Of a DNA stretch of 64,000 nt, positions 8,221-15,550 are shown piece by piece. Position 1 is the stretch's first letter; the number at the start of each line of letters is the position of its first letter. The stretch covers positions 124,001-188,000 of the forward strand of contig SCQU01000010.1 of assembly GCA_004299555.1 (NCBI GenBank), in the 5' to 3' direction. The notes under the pieces are model-generated. The model did no database searches, had not been told where the DNA came from, and was given only the letters and a program-made list of their open reading frames with translations. A program made the translations under genes and the position numbers. This DNA is from Rhodanobacteraceae bacterium (GTDB lineage Bacteria > Pseudomonadota > Gammaproteobacteria > Xanthomonadales > Rhodanobacteraceae).

Positions 8221-8232
8221 CGTTCGTGAACG
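8221..8232. promoter_or_regulatory. Short inverted repeat before the AhpD-like gene
   Basis: CGTTC-GT-GAACG is a perfect 5+2+5 palindrome 53 bp upstream of the ATG at 8286. The position suits a regulator site, but no regulator is known for it and a chance palindrome of this size is quite possible. Confidence 0.2.
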
Positions 8233-8285
8233 TGACTGGCTACCCACGCCGCCCAGTTTGCGCGGCGGGACAAAGGAGAAAGGAC

Positions 8286-8756
8286 ATGGAACAGCGGCTT
8301 GATTTCACCAAGGCAGCACCCGATGGCTTCAAGGCGATTCTTGGCCTGCAGCAATACGTCAACGTTTGCGGCCTCGAGCCGCCGCTGCTGGAACTGGTGA
8401 AGATGCGTGCATCACAAATCAATGGCTGCGCTTACTGCCTTGACATGCACAGCAAGGACGCACGGGCCGCGGGCGAGACCGAACAGCGCCTGTACGCCTT
8501 GAATGCCTGGCGCGAAGCGCCGTTCTACAGCGAGCGTGAACGCACCGCGCTGGAATGGACTGAAGCCCTAACCCGGATCGCAGATGGTTCAGTACCCGAC
8601 GAACTGTATGCGCGGGCACGCAAGCAGTTCAACGGCAAAGAGCTGGTGGACCTGTCGCTTGCGATCATCGCCATCAACGGCTGGAACCGGCTTGCGATCC
8701 CGTTTCGAACCATGGTCGGCGATTACCAGCCGGCCGCGGTGCGAAAGTCAGCGTAA
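8286..8756 (+). CDS. AhpD-like alkylhydroperoxidase / carboxymuconolactone decarboxylase family protein
   Basis: A 156-residue all-helical protein of the AhpD/CMD superfamily. The redox motif is C48-A-Y-C51 followed by LDMH (H55) and SKDAR, the standard CxxC...H peroxidase site. The rest (YALNAWREAPFYSERERTALEWTEALT and VDLSLAIIAINGWNR) matches the YnjA/AhpD-type profile. Such proteins reduce peroxides with electrons from a thiol/dithiol donor. A strong ribosome site (AAAGGAGAAAGG) precedes ATG 8286; the longer in-frame ATG at 8226 is not needed. It sits directly behind the peroxide-using coproheme decarboxylase, where it could limit peroxide damage. That link is an inference. Confidence 0.87.
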   Translation: MEQRLDFTKAAPDGFKAILGLQQYVNVCGLEPPLLELVKMRASQINGCAYCLDMHSKDARAAGETEQRLYALNAWREAPFYSERERTALEWTEALTRIADGSVPDELYARARKQFNGKELVDLSLAIIAINGWNRLAIPFRTMVGDYQPAAVRKSA

Positions 8757-8878
8757 GGCAACACATGCAGCATCGGCCGCCGCACGCAACAAACGGCCTT
8801 TCGCCGCGATCCGGCCAGGCGGCGCGCGCTGGCGTGCCGTGGCGCAACCATGCCGGATGATTACTTCGGAGGCCTAAA

Positions 8879-9394
8879 GTGAGTGTCAGCACCTACGTAA
8901 CAGATCCCAACCACACCTTTGTCCACTTTGGCGTGCGGCACTTCGGCGCCTCGACGGTACACGCGAGGTTTGACGATGTGGCTGGCAAGGTAACCCTGGA
9001 TCATGCGGGAAGGGCAGCAACAGCAGACATTACCGTCCAGATGACTTCCGTCGATTCTGGCATTCCGTATTTCAACGCCCACTTGTGCAGTCCCGAGTTC
9101 TTCGATGTCATCAAGTTTCCGACCGCACGCTTCGTCAGCAAGCACGCAACATTCAACGGCGACACACCGGCCAGTGTCGAAGGCGAGCTTACGCTCATGG
9201 GCCAGACCCACCCGGTGACGCTGACATGCACGAACTCTGCGGTCTATGACAACCCGTTGCACCAGGCGGAAGTGTGCGGGGGCGACTTTACCGCGACGCT
9301 CAAACGCAGCCAGTGGGGCATCAACTGGGGTCTTGAAATGGGTGTCCCGGATGACGTTGTGCTCGAGATCCAGATCGAAGCGATCAAGCAATAG
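8879..9394 (+). CDS. YceI-family lipid-binding protein, apparently cytoplasmic
   Basis: A 171-residue lipocalin-like YceI protein. It opens with YVTDPNHTFVHFGVRHFG and VHARFDDVAGKVTLD, then ITVQMTSVDSGIPYFNAHLCS, FPTARFVSKHATF and GELTLMGQTHPVTL. Near the end is SQWGINWGLEMGVPDDVVLEI. The family binds isoprenoid or other long lipids in a beta-barrel. Unlike typical YceI proteins there is no signal peptide. The start is a GTG at 8879 with a GGAGG 7 bp before it, and homology begins at once, so a cytoplasmic location is likely. It may be co-transcribed with the AhpD-like gene (122 bp gap). A link to quinone or haem-cluster lipid chemistry is possible but not shown. Confidence 0.88.
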   Translation: MSVSTYVTDPNHTFVHFGVRHFGASTVHARFDDVAGKVTLDHAGRAATADITVQMTSVDSGIPYFNAHLCSPEFFDVIKFPTARFVSKHATFNGDTPASVEGELTLMGQTHPVTLTCTNSAVYDNPLHQAEVCGGDFTATLKRSQWGINWGLEMGVPDDVVLEIQIEAIKQ

Positions 9395-9901
9395 CAGAGC
9401 AGGGCGGCCCTTCCGCGCCCGCCCGGCAACCCGGCATCAACCTGGTTCACGTTGGGGCGTGTCCGCTATTCCGCTATCTTGATTCCAGGCACCAGGCGCA
9501 CATCGGGCGGTACCGTCCTTGGCCGGGTCACGGGGTTTTGGCCACCAGGCTGGCTACCACCCTGGTTCGTACGGGGCGCAGCGGTCCAGAATTTCTCCGG
9601 AACACGTGGACGGGGTCTGACGGGTTGTGTACGACAGGCCACCCGGATCCTGCGCTCGCGCGGCCGGTCCTCGGGGCGGTTGTATCTTGCAATCCGGATC
9701 GGCATCGCCCAGTTCGTACAACGGTCGCAGTGCATCTGCGGCTTTGCCAGATCGTGTGAGGTACTTTCGGACTTCGGTGGACATCCAGCCGAGTAGCCAG
9801 AGCGCGCCTTCCAAGCTGGCAGGCTGCATTTGTGGCCCGATCGCGCAACCATGGTGCCTTGTTCGCCGAAGCGGAATCGTTGCCAATTTTCGGGGAGTGT
9901 C
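9395..9901. other. Intergenic region with no recognisable gene
   Basis: About 500 bp in which all six frames give short Arg/Pro-rich translations with no family resemblance. Base composition looks less GC-rich and less codon-structured than in neighbouring genes. Minus-strand frames around 9554-10018 are open, but their content (RSGKAADALRPLYELGDAD and similar) is not recognised. It may be decayed coding sequence. Confidence 0.4.
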
Positions 9902-10207
9902 ATGCGACGTTCTTGGAGCCTCAAGTCGATTTCCCTCGCGGTGGTGTTGCATGGTTCCGTGGTCGCTCTCTTTGTCTTGTTCTTGTCGTGGAACGCCGGT
10001 TACTTCGACGCGCATCAATGGGGGCAGCCGTCGCGTTCGACGCCTGTAGGTTCTTCCGGTGTGATTCCTGTTGCCCCCGTGTTGCGTCCCGCTGATCCTG
10101 CGGTGGCCGCTCTGTACGATGCCTGGCAGTCGGGTTCGCTCCTTTGTGTGCGTGGGTTCTATGCGCAGCCAGTGTGGCCGGTGGGGCGCCGGCGATCATC
10201 CGGCTAA
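9902..10207 (+). CDS. Small membrane-anchored hypothetical protein
   Basis: A 101-residue ORF with a good ribosome site (GGGGAG about 6 bp before the ATG) and one clear N-terminal hydrophobic segment (residues 10-30, ISLAVVLHGSVVALFVLFLS) after a positively charged start. It would thus be a signal anchor with the remainder outside the cytoplasm. The rest is Pro/Ser/Val-rich and not recognised. No partner gene is obvious: YceI ends 507 bp upstream and the MOSC fusion begins 210 bp downstream. It may be a real orphan or a fragment of a larger decayed gene. Confidence 0.35.
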   Translation: MRRSWSLKSISLAVVLHGSVVALFVLFLSWNAGYFDAHQWGQPSRSTPVGSSGVIPVAPVLRPADPAVAALYDAWQSGSLLCVRGFYAQPVWPVGRRRSSG

Positions 10208-10266
10208 ATGGCCATCGTGTGGCGTGTCCGTAGCGTCTGGTCGGTCTGCACCTCCGCCGTTTGTAT

Positions 10267-10295
10267 TTGACACAATAGACATTTGCATCAATACA
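10267..10295 (+). promoter_or_regulatory. Possible sigma-70 promoter before the MOSC fusion gene
   Basis: TTGACA at 10267-10272, then 17 bp, then AATACA at 10290-10295. The -35 box is perfect but the -10 is weak (3/6). The patch is AT-rich relative to its surroundings and lies about 120 bp before the ATG at 10418. Confidence 0.25.
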
Positions 10296-10417
10296 GGAAA
10301 TGGTAGACCGTAGCGGCAAGCCGCTCCTGCGCCACTTTTTCCGGCCGCGACCGTGGATTGCAACGCATAGTCGTTCCGGCGATGTAGATGTAGGGTTAAG
10401 TCAGGAGGTGACTGCTG

Positions 10418-12181
10418 ATGTCGAAATTGCTTTCGGTGAACGTGGGCCTGCCGCAAGACATTCGCTGGCGTGACAAGACGGTACACACCGCCGTGTGGAA
10501 GCATTCGGTTGCCGGCAAATGCAGGGTGCGCCATCTCAATATCGATGGTGACAAGCAGGGTGATCTGGTGGGACACGGCGGCGAGCAACGCGCCGTGCTG
10601 GTCTACCAGATCGAGTCTTACCACCACTGGGAGCACGAATTCGGCCGCCACGACTTTGTCTTCGGCCAGTTCGGTGAAAATCTCACCGTATCCGGGCTGC
10701 CCGATGACGAGGTCTGCATTGGCGACCGCTTCCAGATCGGCAGTGCGGTGTTCGAGGTGTCACAACCGCGGGTTACCTGTTATCGGGTGGGCATCCGCAT
10801 GGGTGAGCCGCGGATGGCGGCATTGCTCGTCGCGCACCACCGCCCAGGCTTCTACATGCGGGTCATCACCGAAGGCGAGGTCGAAGCCGGCGATGCGATC
10901 GTCAAGGTTGCCGACGGTCCGGAACAGCTCACGGTGGCAGCGGCGGATGCCCTGCTCTACCTGCCTGGCCGTGATCTGGCCCAAGTCGAACGGGCGTTGC
11001 GGATCGATGCATTCTCACCAGGGTGGACGATTGCTTTCCGCGACATGGAGCGGGACATGCGCGGGGCCGGTTCCACGGAAAATAAGGGCCTGATACTGAA
11101 CTCCGGTTCACCCGCCGCCTGGTCGGGGTTTCGGCCGTTGCGGGTTGCGCGTATTCACGCAGAGAGCCTCAGTGTGTTCTCGCTCGAGCTGGTACTGAAT
11201 GCAGGTGCGAGGTTCGCGCCTGCGGCGCCTGGCCAATTCATCACCTTGCGGCTGCCGATTGAAAATGGAAAGGCACCGTTGTTGCGCAGCTATTCACTCA
11301 CCGCGACGTCCGACCCCACCCACTATTCGATCGCCGTCAAGGAGGAGCCCCACGGCGCGGCCAGCCATTACCTGCGCGAACACGTACATGTGGGCGACAC
11401 CCTGGACACTGCCGCCCCGCGCGGCGGATTCGTCCTGCGCCAAGACCCGCGGCCCGTGGTGTTGCTGAGCGCCGGGATCGGCGTGACCCCGGTGCTGGCC
11501 ATGCTCCGGGCACTTGCGGAGTCTGCCTCGCCACGCACGTTGTGGTGGTGCCACGGCGCTCGCAACGGCGCCGAGCATCCGTTTGCCCGGGAGGCCGAAA
11601 CGCTGTTGCGCGCACTACCCAATAGTCACCGTGTGATCGCCTACAGTCGCCCCCTGCCCGCCGATCGCCTAGGCATCGACTTCGACATTGAAGGCCGCCT
11701 TGACGTTGGTGCCCTGCGCCGGCTCGGTGTCCCCGGCGATGCTGACTTCTACCTATGCGGGCCGGATTCGTTCATGCACGATCTTGGCGACGGACTGCTC
11801 GCTGTCTGGGGTATTCCCCCCGCTCGGGTCTTGCGTGAGCGCTTCGGGCCTGGGCAGCCCTTCATGCCCGGGATTGTCGAGCAAACCGTGGGACCCGTCC
11901 ATGCGCCACCCGGAGCTGCCGGCACGGGTCCGCTGGTGTCGTTTGCACGCAGCGGGCTCACCGTCAACTGGGATGACCGTTTCGCGAGCCTGATCGAACT
12001 TGCCGAGGCCTGCAACGTCAAGACCCGCTTTGCCTGTCGCACGGGGGTATGCCACACCTGCATCAGCCGGCTCATGGCTGGCACCGTGGCCTATCGTCCC
12101 GAGCCGCTGGAACGCCCGAGCAAGGACAACGTGCTCATCTGTTGCTCACAGCCAACCGCCGATGTCGTGATCGATATTTGA
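10418..12181 (+). CDS. MOSC domain - ferredoxin reductase - 2Fe-2S fusion protein
   Basis: A 587-residue fusion. Residues about 10-215 are a YiiM-like MOSC domain (VGHGGEQRAVLVYQIESYHHWE, FGENLTVSGLPDDEVCIGDRF, QPRVTCYRVGIRM), a fold that carries pterin-molybdenum cofactor in reductases for N-hydroxylated or sulfoxide substrates. Residues about 230-470 are an FAD/NAD(P)H ferredoxin-reductase module (LRSYSLTATS, LLSAGIGVTPVLAML, FYLCGPDSFM). The C-terminus is a plant-type 2Fe-2S domain with C540, C545, C548 and C575/C576. The chain NAD(P)H - FAD - FeS - Mo cofactor therefore sits in one polypeptide, as expected for a self-sufficient reductase. The ribosome site TCAGGAGGTGA precedes the ATG. 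It is convergent with the sulfurtransferase gene. The substrate is unknown. Confidence 0.9.
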   Translation: MSKLLSVNVGLPQDIRWRDKTVHTAVWKHSVAGKCRVRHLNIDGDKQGDLVGHGGEQRAVLVYQIESYHHWEHEFGRHDFVFGQFGENLTVSGLPDDEVCIGDRFQIGSAVFEVSQPRVTCYRVGIRMGEPRMAALLVAHHRPGFYMRVITEGEVEAGDAIVKVADGPEQLTVAAADALLYLPGRDLAQVERALRIDAFSPGWTIAFRDMERDMRGAGSTENKGLILNSGSPAAWSGFRPLRVARIHAESLSVFSLELVLNAGARFAPAAPGQFITLRLPIENGKAPLLRSYSLTATSDPTHYSIAVKEEPHGAASHYLREHVHVGDTLDTAAPRGGFVLRQDPRPVVLLSAGIGVTPVLAMLRALAESASPRTLWWCHGARNGAEHPFAREAETLLRALPNSHRVIAYSRPLPADRLGIDFDIEGRLDVGALRRLGVPGDADFYLCGPDSFMHDLGDGLLAVWGIPPARVLRERFGPGQPFMPGIVEQTVGPVHAPPGAAGTGPLVSFARSGLTVNWDDRFASLIELAEACNVKTRFACRTGVCHTCISRLMAGTVAYRPEPLERPSKDNVLICCSQPTADVVIDI

Positions 12182-12248
12182 CCAGGTGATATGGATGGTT
12201 CCCGCAATGATCACGCAGCACATGGGTTCGCCCCGTTTCTCTGACGCG

Positions 12249-13115
12249 CTACGCCTCGCCGGTCGCGATCGGCCGCGCCGGGTCACTCGACCATCCACTC
12301 CACGATGGAACGAACACGCGCGAACCGGAAAGACCGGCGATCTCCATCGCCAGTTGGTTGTGGCAAGCAAAGACGCCCGATCCACACATGTGTACAACCT
12401 TCTCCGGGGCGCGACCATCCAGCAAGGCGGCGAATTCCGCACGTAGCTCCGATGCTGGCTTGAAGTGCTTGCCCGCATCCAGGTTCAGGGAGAATGGCCG
12501 ATTGCGGGCTCCAGGAACGTGACCCGCTACCCGGTCGATCGGCTCGAAGTCACCCCGAAAGCGTGGTGCACCGCGGGCATCCAGCACCAGTGCGGACGGT
12601 TGCATGCGCAGCGAGTCGAGCTCCGTATAATCCACCGCCTGTGCACCATCGAACTGCAGCGTCACGGCGGAGGGCGCGCCGGCGGCCGCGCTTCCGGATT
12701 CAATCGGAAGCCCCGCCTTGCACCATGCCTGCCAGCCGCCATCCAGTACGCCTGCTTCCACGCCGGCGCGTCGCAACATCCACCACAATCGCGCCGCAGC
12801 CATTGCCCCACCCTGGGCGTCATAGGCGACGATGCGCTGCCTGCGCTGCCAGCCCCAGCTGGACAAGGTCTGTGCGAACGCATCCGGATTCGGTAGCGGA
12901 TGCCGGCCCAGCCCTTTTTTTGACAAATCAGAGAGGTCGCGATCGAGGTTTGCGTATACCGCACCCGGAATGTGCCCTGCCAGGAAGTCGCGCTCGCCTG
13001 CGTCCGGGTCGGTCAAGGTAAAGCGACAATCCACCACCAGCACCAGGTCGCGCGGCAGTGCTGCGAGTGCTTCCGCAGCAATCAGGATATTTTGGCTTGA
13101 TTGCACGACATCCAT
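12249..13115 (-). CDS. sseA: 3-mercaptopyruvate/thiosulfate sulfurtransferase (two-domain rhodanese)
   Basis: A 288-residue tandem rhodanese. The inactive N-terminal domain has LVVDCRFTLTDPDAGERDFLAGHIPGAVYANLDRDLS. The C-terminal domain carries the active loop CGSGVFAC with nucleophile C244; the loop form CGSGV is typical of mercaptopyruvate sulfurtransferases rather than thiosulfate-specific rhodaneses. The family signature HVPGARNRPFS and the C-terminal SWSGWSSDPARPI are present. The ATG at 13115 is chosen because the upstream in-frame extension to 13277 runs into IS-derived sequence. It transfers sulfane sulfur to thiols or cyanide and could feed persulfide pools sensed by the BigR-like regulator (inference). 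The FACHN variant in the loop (usually TACH/TAC) is a minor difference. Confidence 0.9.
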   Translation of the reverse strand: MDVVQSSQNILIAAEALAALPRDLVLVVDCRFTLTDPDAGERDFLAGHIPGAVYANLDRDLSDLSKKGLGRHPLPNPDAFAQTLSSWGWQRRQRIVAYDAQGGAMAAARLWWMLRRAGVEAGVLDGGWQAWCKAGLPIESGSAAAGAPSAVTLQFDGAQAVDYTELDSLRMQPSALVLDARGAPRFRGDFEPIDRVAGHVPGARNRPFSLNLDAGKHFKPASELRAEFAALLDGRAPEKVVHMCGSGVFACHNQLAMEIAGLSGSRVFVPSWSGWSSDPARPIATGEA

Positions 13116-13224
13116 CCTGTTCGCCACATCGGCTCCACCGGAATCAAGGCTATCTGTACCCAGTCTCACGAGCTTCAAGCGACATTCTAAACGTGCGTTG
13201 ACGTTACCCGGAATTTCGCACACG

Positions 13225-13320
13225 TTAGAACCAGGCTTGAGCCAACCCACGTTCGGTCGCTTGGGTTTGTTTGACAAACTCGCTTGGGTTCAGATTGCCG
13301 AATGAACTGTGCGGTCGCCA
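13225..13320 (-). pseudogene. IS3-family transposase OrfB, C-terminal remnant
   Basis: On the minus strand the frame ending at a TAA (13225-13227) reads WRPHSSFGNLNPSEFV and then KQTQATERGLAQAWF, the typical C-terminus of IS3-family integrase-like OrfB (normally RPHSSLGNLTP-EF). Nothing family-like precedes it, so only about 31 codons survive. It is an old IS scar between sseA and the next IS remnant. Confidence 0.75.
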
Positions 13321-13365
13321 CGGCCATATTGGCGGCATCCAGCAGAAGCGGCGTCAGTGGCAAAG

Positions 13366-13790
13366 TGAACCGCTCCGGCTTTTCCGGAGGCTCCAATTCT
13401 CAAGAGGATGGAGCCATGAACACGTCGAAGAGGTATGCACCGGAAGTACGGGAACGGGCGGTTCCGATGGTGCCGGGGACCAGCACCAACATGTTTCGCA
13501 GTGGGTGGCGATCGGCATGACCGCGGCGAAGATTGGTTGCACGGCTGAGACGCTGCGGCATTGGTTGCGACAGGCTGAGCGCGATAAAGGGTTGCGGCCC
13601 CGGCCGACGATCGAAGAACATCATCGGATCAAGGCGCTGGAACGCGAGAACCGTGAGCTGCGTCAGGCCAACGGGACCCGGCGCAAGGCCAGTGCGTATT
13701 TTGCTCAGGCGGAGCTCGACCGCCGGTTCCGGCCATGAAGGCGTTCATCGACGATCACAGGTGCGATTGGGTGAGGCACCCGCCGTGCGG
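13366..13790 (+). mobile_element. Degenerate IS3-family insertion sequence
   Basis: The left end at 13366 (TGAACCGCTCCGG) resembles IS3-group terminal repeats and is followed by a CTCCGG-CTTTT-CCGGAG hairpin. OrfA starts at 13416 and OrfB at 13735 with the usual ATGA overlap, but homology in OrfB stops after about 10 codons and no right end was found. Size and decay indicate an inactive relic. Its orientation is opposite to the OrfB scar at 13225-13320, so at least two events occurred here. Confidence 0.6.
13416..13738 (+). pseudogene. IS3-family OrfA, frameshifted
   Basis: The reading begins MNTSKRYAPEVRERAV in one frame and continues in another from about 13470 as HVSQWVAIGMTAAKIGC, then TAETLRHWLRQAERDKGLR and IKALERENRELRQAN. 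This is the helix-turn-helix and leucine-zipper region of IS3 OrfA, ending AELDRRFRP at the TGA 13736-13738. A frameshift near 13465-13475 breaks it, and several substitutions (e.g. NGTRRKAS for NEILRKAS) show decay. Confidence 0.7.
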
Positions 13791-14176
13791 CATCGTGTCA
13801 CGCGCACTCAATGCCGGGTTGGCGAGCGCGGTCTCCAGCCCGGCGGGGTCGGCGCATACGGCCGGGGCGTCAGGCGCATTGGATCCGCGACGCGATGGTT
13901 TTGCAGCATCCACCGCAGCATCTACCCGAAGTCCCGCAGTATCGTTTCGGGTCACACGGCGGCAGGTTTCAGCGCCTGCCGGCGCGCAACTGTCAGCGGC
14001 TTGCGGGTGAATTCAGCGCCCCGGTCCACTCTACTCGAAGGCGCCGAAAATCAGGTTGCCGTCGCCATCCAGAGACACAGAGGTGCAGATAATAGGCGGG
14101 CCAAGCCAGCTTCATGCGCAAGTTGGACATTTGCATTAATTGAAGGGTTCGCAGCACTGGTGCGGCATGCAGGTCA
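13791..14176. other. Decayed DNA downstream of the IS remnant
   Basis: No frame gives a recognisable product. The segment 14030-14130 is less GC-rich and contains short AT-rich patches (TTTGCATTAATTGAA near 14130). It probably represents IS-associated decay leading up to the 91-bp repeat. Confidence 0.35.
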
Positions 14177-14267
14177 GCAAAGCGTGCTGCGCAAATTCGC
14201 TGGTTGGCGGACGTCCAACGAACCGCCGCTCCAACTTGACCCTGCGGCCTGAACCTCACGATGATTG
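14177..14267 (+). repeat. 91-bp direct repeat, copy 1
   Basis: Starts GCAAAGCGTGCTGCGC and ends near CCTCACGATGATTGA. Copy 2 at 15409-15499 differs at only about three positions. Weaker similarity continues past both copies (ATTTCCA, GACCGGCC), so the shared unit runs almost to the start codons of the two genes that follow. It lies 87 bp before the Sel1-like gene. Confidence 0.85.
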
Positions 14268-14353
14268 AGCTACCAGAGGCGCACCCCGGATCATTTCCAC
14301 CCATTCCGGACCGGCCCCGGACCGCCCTCTCAGCTGAAAGGGGAGTATCGGCT

Positions 14354-15238
14354 ATGCGCAAATTCACAACCCTCCTCATTTCTGTTGCGCTAGGTACGCT
14401 TTCCGCGTCAGAGCTTCTTCCTGTCCACGCGCAATCCAACGCACAGGGCAACGTCATCGCGGCGCCCGACTATGATTCCGGCGCGTCGGCCGGTTCGATG
14501 TCGGACAGCAACTTCAATACTCCGGAATCGGATGGACGCCCCGGCGTGAAGTTCTTCACACTCGCCGTCCAAGCAGTCAGGCAAGGCGACGATGCGCACG
14601 CGGTCGACATGTACAAGGTCGCCGCATCGTGGGCCTACAAGCCTGCCGAGTACAACCTCGGCGTGATGTATTTCAGGGGCCAGGGAGTGCCGGCCAACCG
14701 CGCTCTCGGCGCCGCGTGGATGGTGTTGGCGGCCGAACGCGGCGATCCGCCGTACGTCAGTGCCCGTGACGTGATGGTCACCCTGTTGACCAAGGCGCAG
14801 TTTGAGGAAACCGACAAGCTCTGGGGTGACTTGCAGAAAACCTATGGCGACAAGGTCGCGCTGCGCCGCGCCAAGGCCCAATGGGCGTGGGTGAAAACCC
14901 ACCAGACGGGTACTCGCGTCGGTGGGGCTGCAGGCGAATTGAGTGTGGGTGTCATGGACGGAGGGCATACTCCCGTGTCGCTCAATACGGCAGGAAAGCC
15001 AATCAAGACCACGACCACAGCCGCTGGACTGCTGCAGGGCGGCTCCATTGACGGTTCGATCGCTTACCGGCAGTTGCAGCAAAGCGACGATCCCTACAGC
15101 CTGATGTTCCTGAAGAACCACAAGGGCACCGTGACCGCCGGACCACTTGAGCCGATCCACCCGAACGAAGATACGAACAGGAAAGAACAGAAATCACCAC
15201 CACCGAGTTCAGCTCGACCGCGGAGTTCTACCGAGTGA
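14354..15238 (+). CDS. Secreted Sel1-like/TPR repeat protein
   Basis: A 294-residue protein with a Sec signal peptide (residues 1-26, ending PVHAQS). Residues about 68-120 form Sel1-like helical repeats (VDMYKVAASWAYKPAEYNLG, VMYFRGQGVPANRALGAAWM), which usually mediate protein-protein contacts in the periplasm. The C-terminal part (about 190-294) is low-complexity, rich in Gly/Thr/Ser and ends in a Lys/Pro/Ser/Arg tail. GGGGAG lies 9 bp before the ATG at 14354; an in-frame ATG at 14261 inside the repeat is less likely. Upstream DNA is shared with the hybrid kinase gene that follows, so the two may be co-regulated. Function unknown. Confidence 0.75.
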   Translation: MRKFTTLLISVALGTLSASELLPVHAQSNAQGNVIAAPDYDSGASAGSMSDSNFNTPESDGRPGVKFFTLAVQAVRQGDDAHAVDMYKVAASWAYKPAEYNLGVMYFRGQGVPANRALGAAWMVLAAERGDPPYVSARDVMVTLLTKAQFEETDKLWGDLQKTYGDKVALRRAKAQWAWVKTHQTGTRVGGAAGELSVGVMDGGHTPVSLNTAGKPIKTTTTAAGLLQGGSIDGSIAYRQLQQSDDPYSLMFLKNHKGTVTAGPLEPIHPNEDTNRKEQKSPPPSSARPRSSTE

Positions 15239-15408
15239 GCGGCCGCTGAAGCAGCCCGAAAGCTGGGTGCTTCTTGCGGTTGTACCGGCTCGGCGGGGCG
15301 ATCGACTCGCTTGCCGTCTGCAGGGCTCCGGCGGTAGATCAAAACCCAGCGCTTGCTGCCCTGCATTGCGTCCGTGTGCAGGCTGTTCTGGGCTTTCCGG
15401 GCGCGCGG
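15239..15408. other. Intergenic region before repeat copy 2
   Basis: About 170 bp without a recognisable ORF, between the Sel1-like gene and the second 91-bp repeat. With the repeat, the full gap to the kinase gene is 312 bp. Confidence 0.4.
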
Positions 15409-15499
15409 GCAAAGCGTGCTGCGCAAATTCGCTGGTTGGCGGACGTCGAACGAACCGCCGCTCGAACTTGACCCTGCGGCCTGAACCTCACGATGATCG
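15409..15499 (+). repeat. 91-bp direct repeat, copy 2
   Basis: Near-identical to 14177-14267 at an offset of 1232 bp. It ends 51 bp before the start of the hybrid histidine kinase. The copies flank exactly one gene, the Sel1-like protein, so recombination between them would delete it. Confidence 0.85.
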
Positions 15500-15550
15500 A
15501 ACCGCTGGAGGTACGCGCCGGGCAATTTCCATCAAAGGACCGGCCAAGAG

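Noticed and set aside
10276-10290. Short match GACATTTGCAT(C/T)AAT shared with about 14127-14141
   Set aside because: Only about 15 bp, in AT-richer spacers, with no extension; not enough to call a repeat family.
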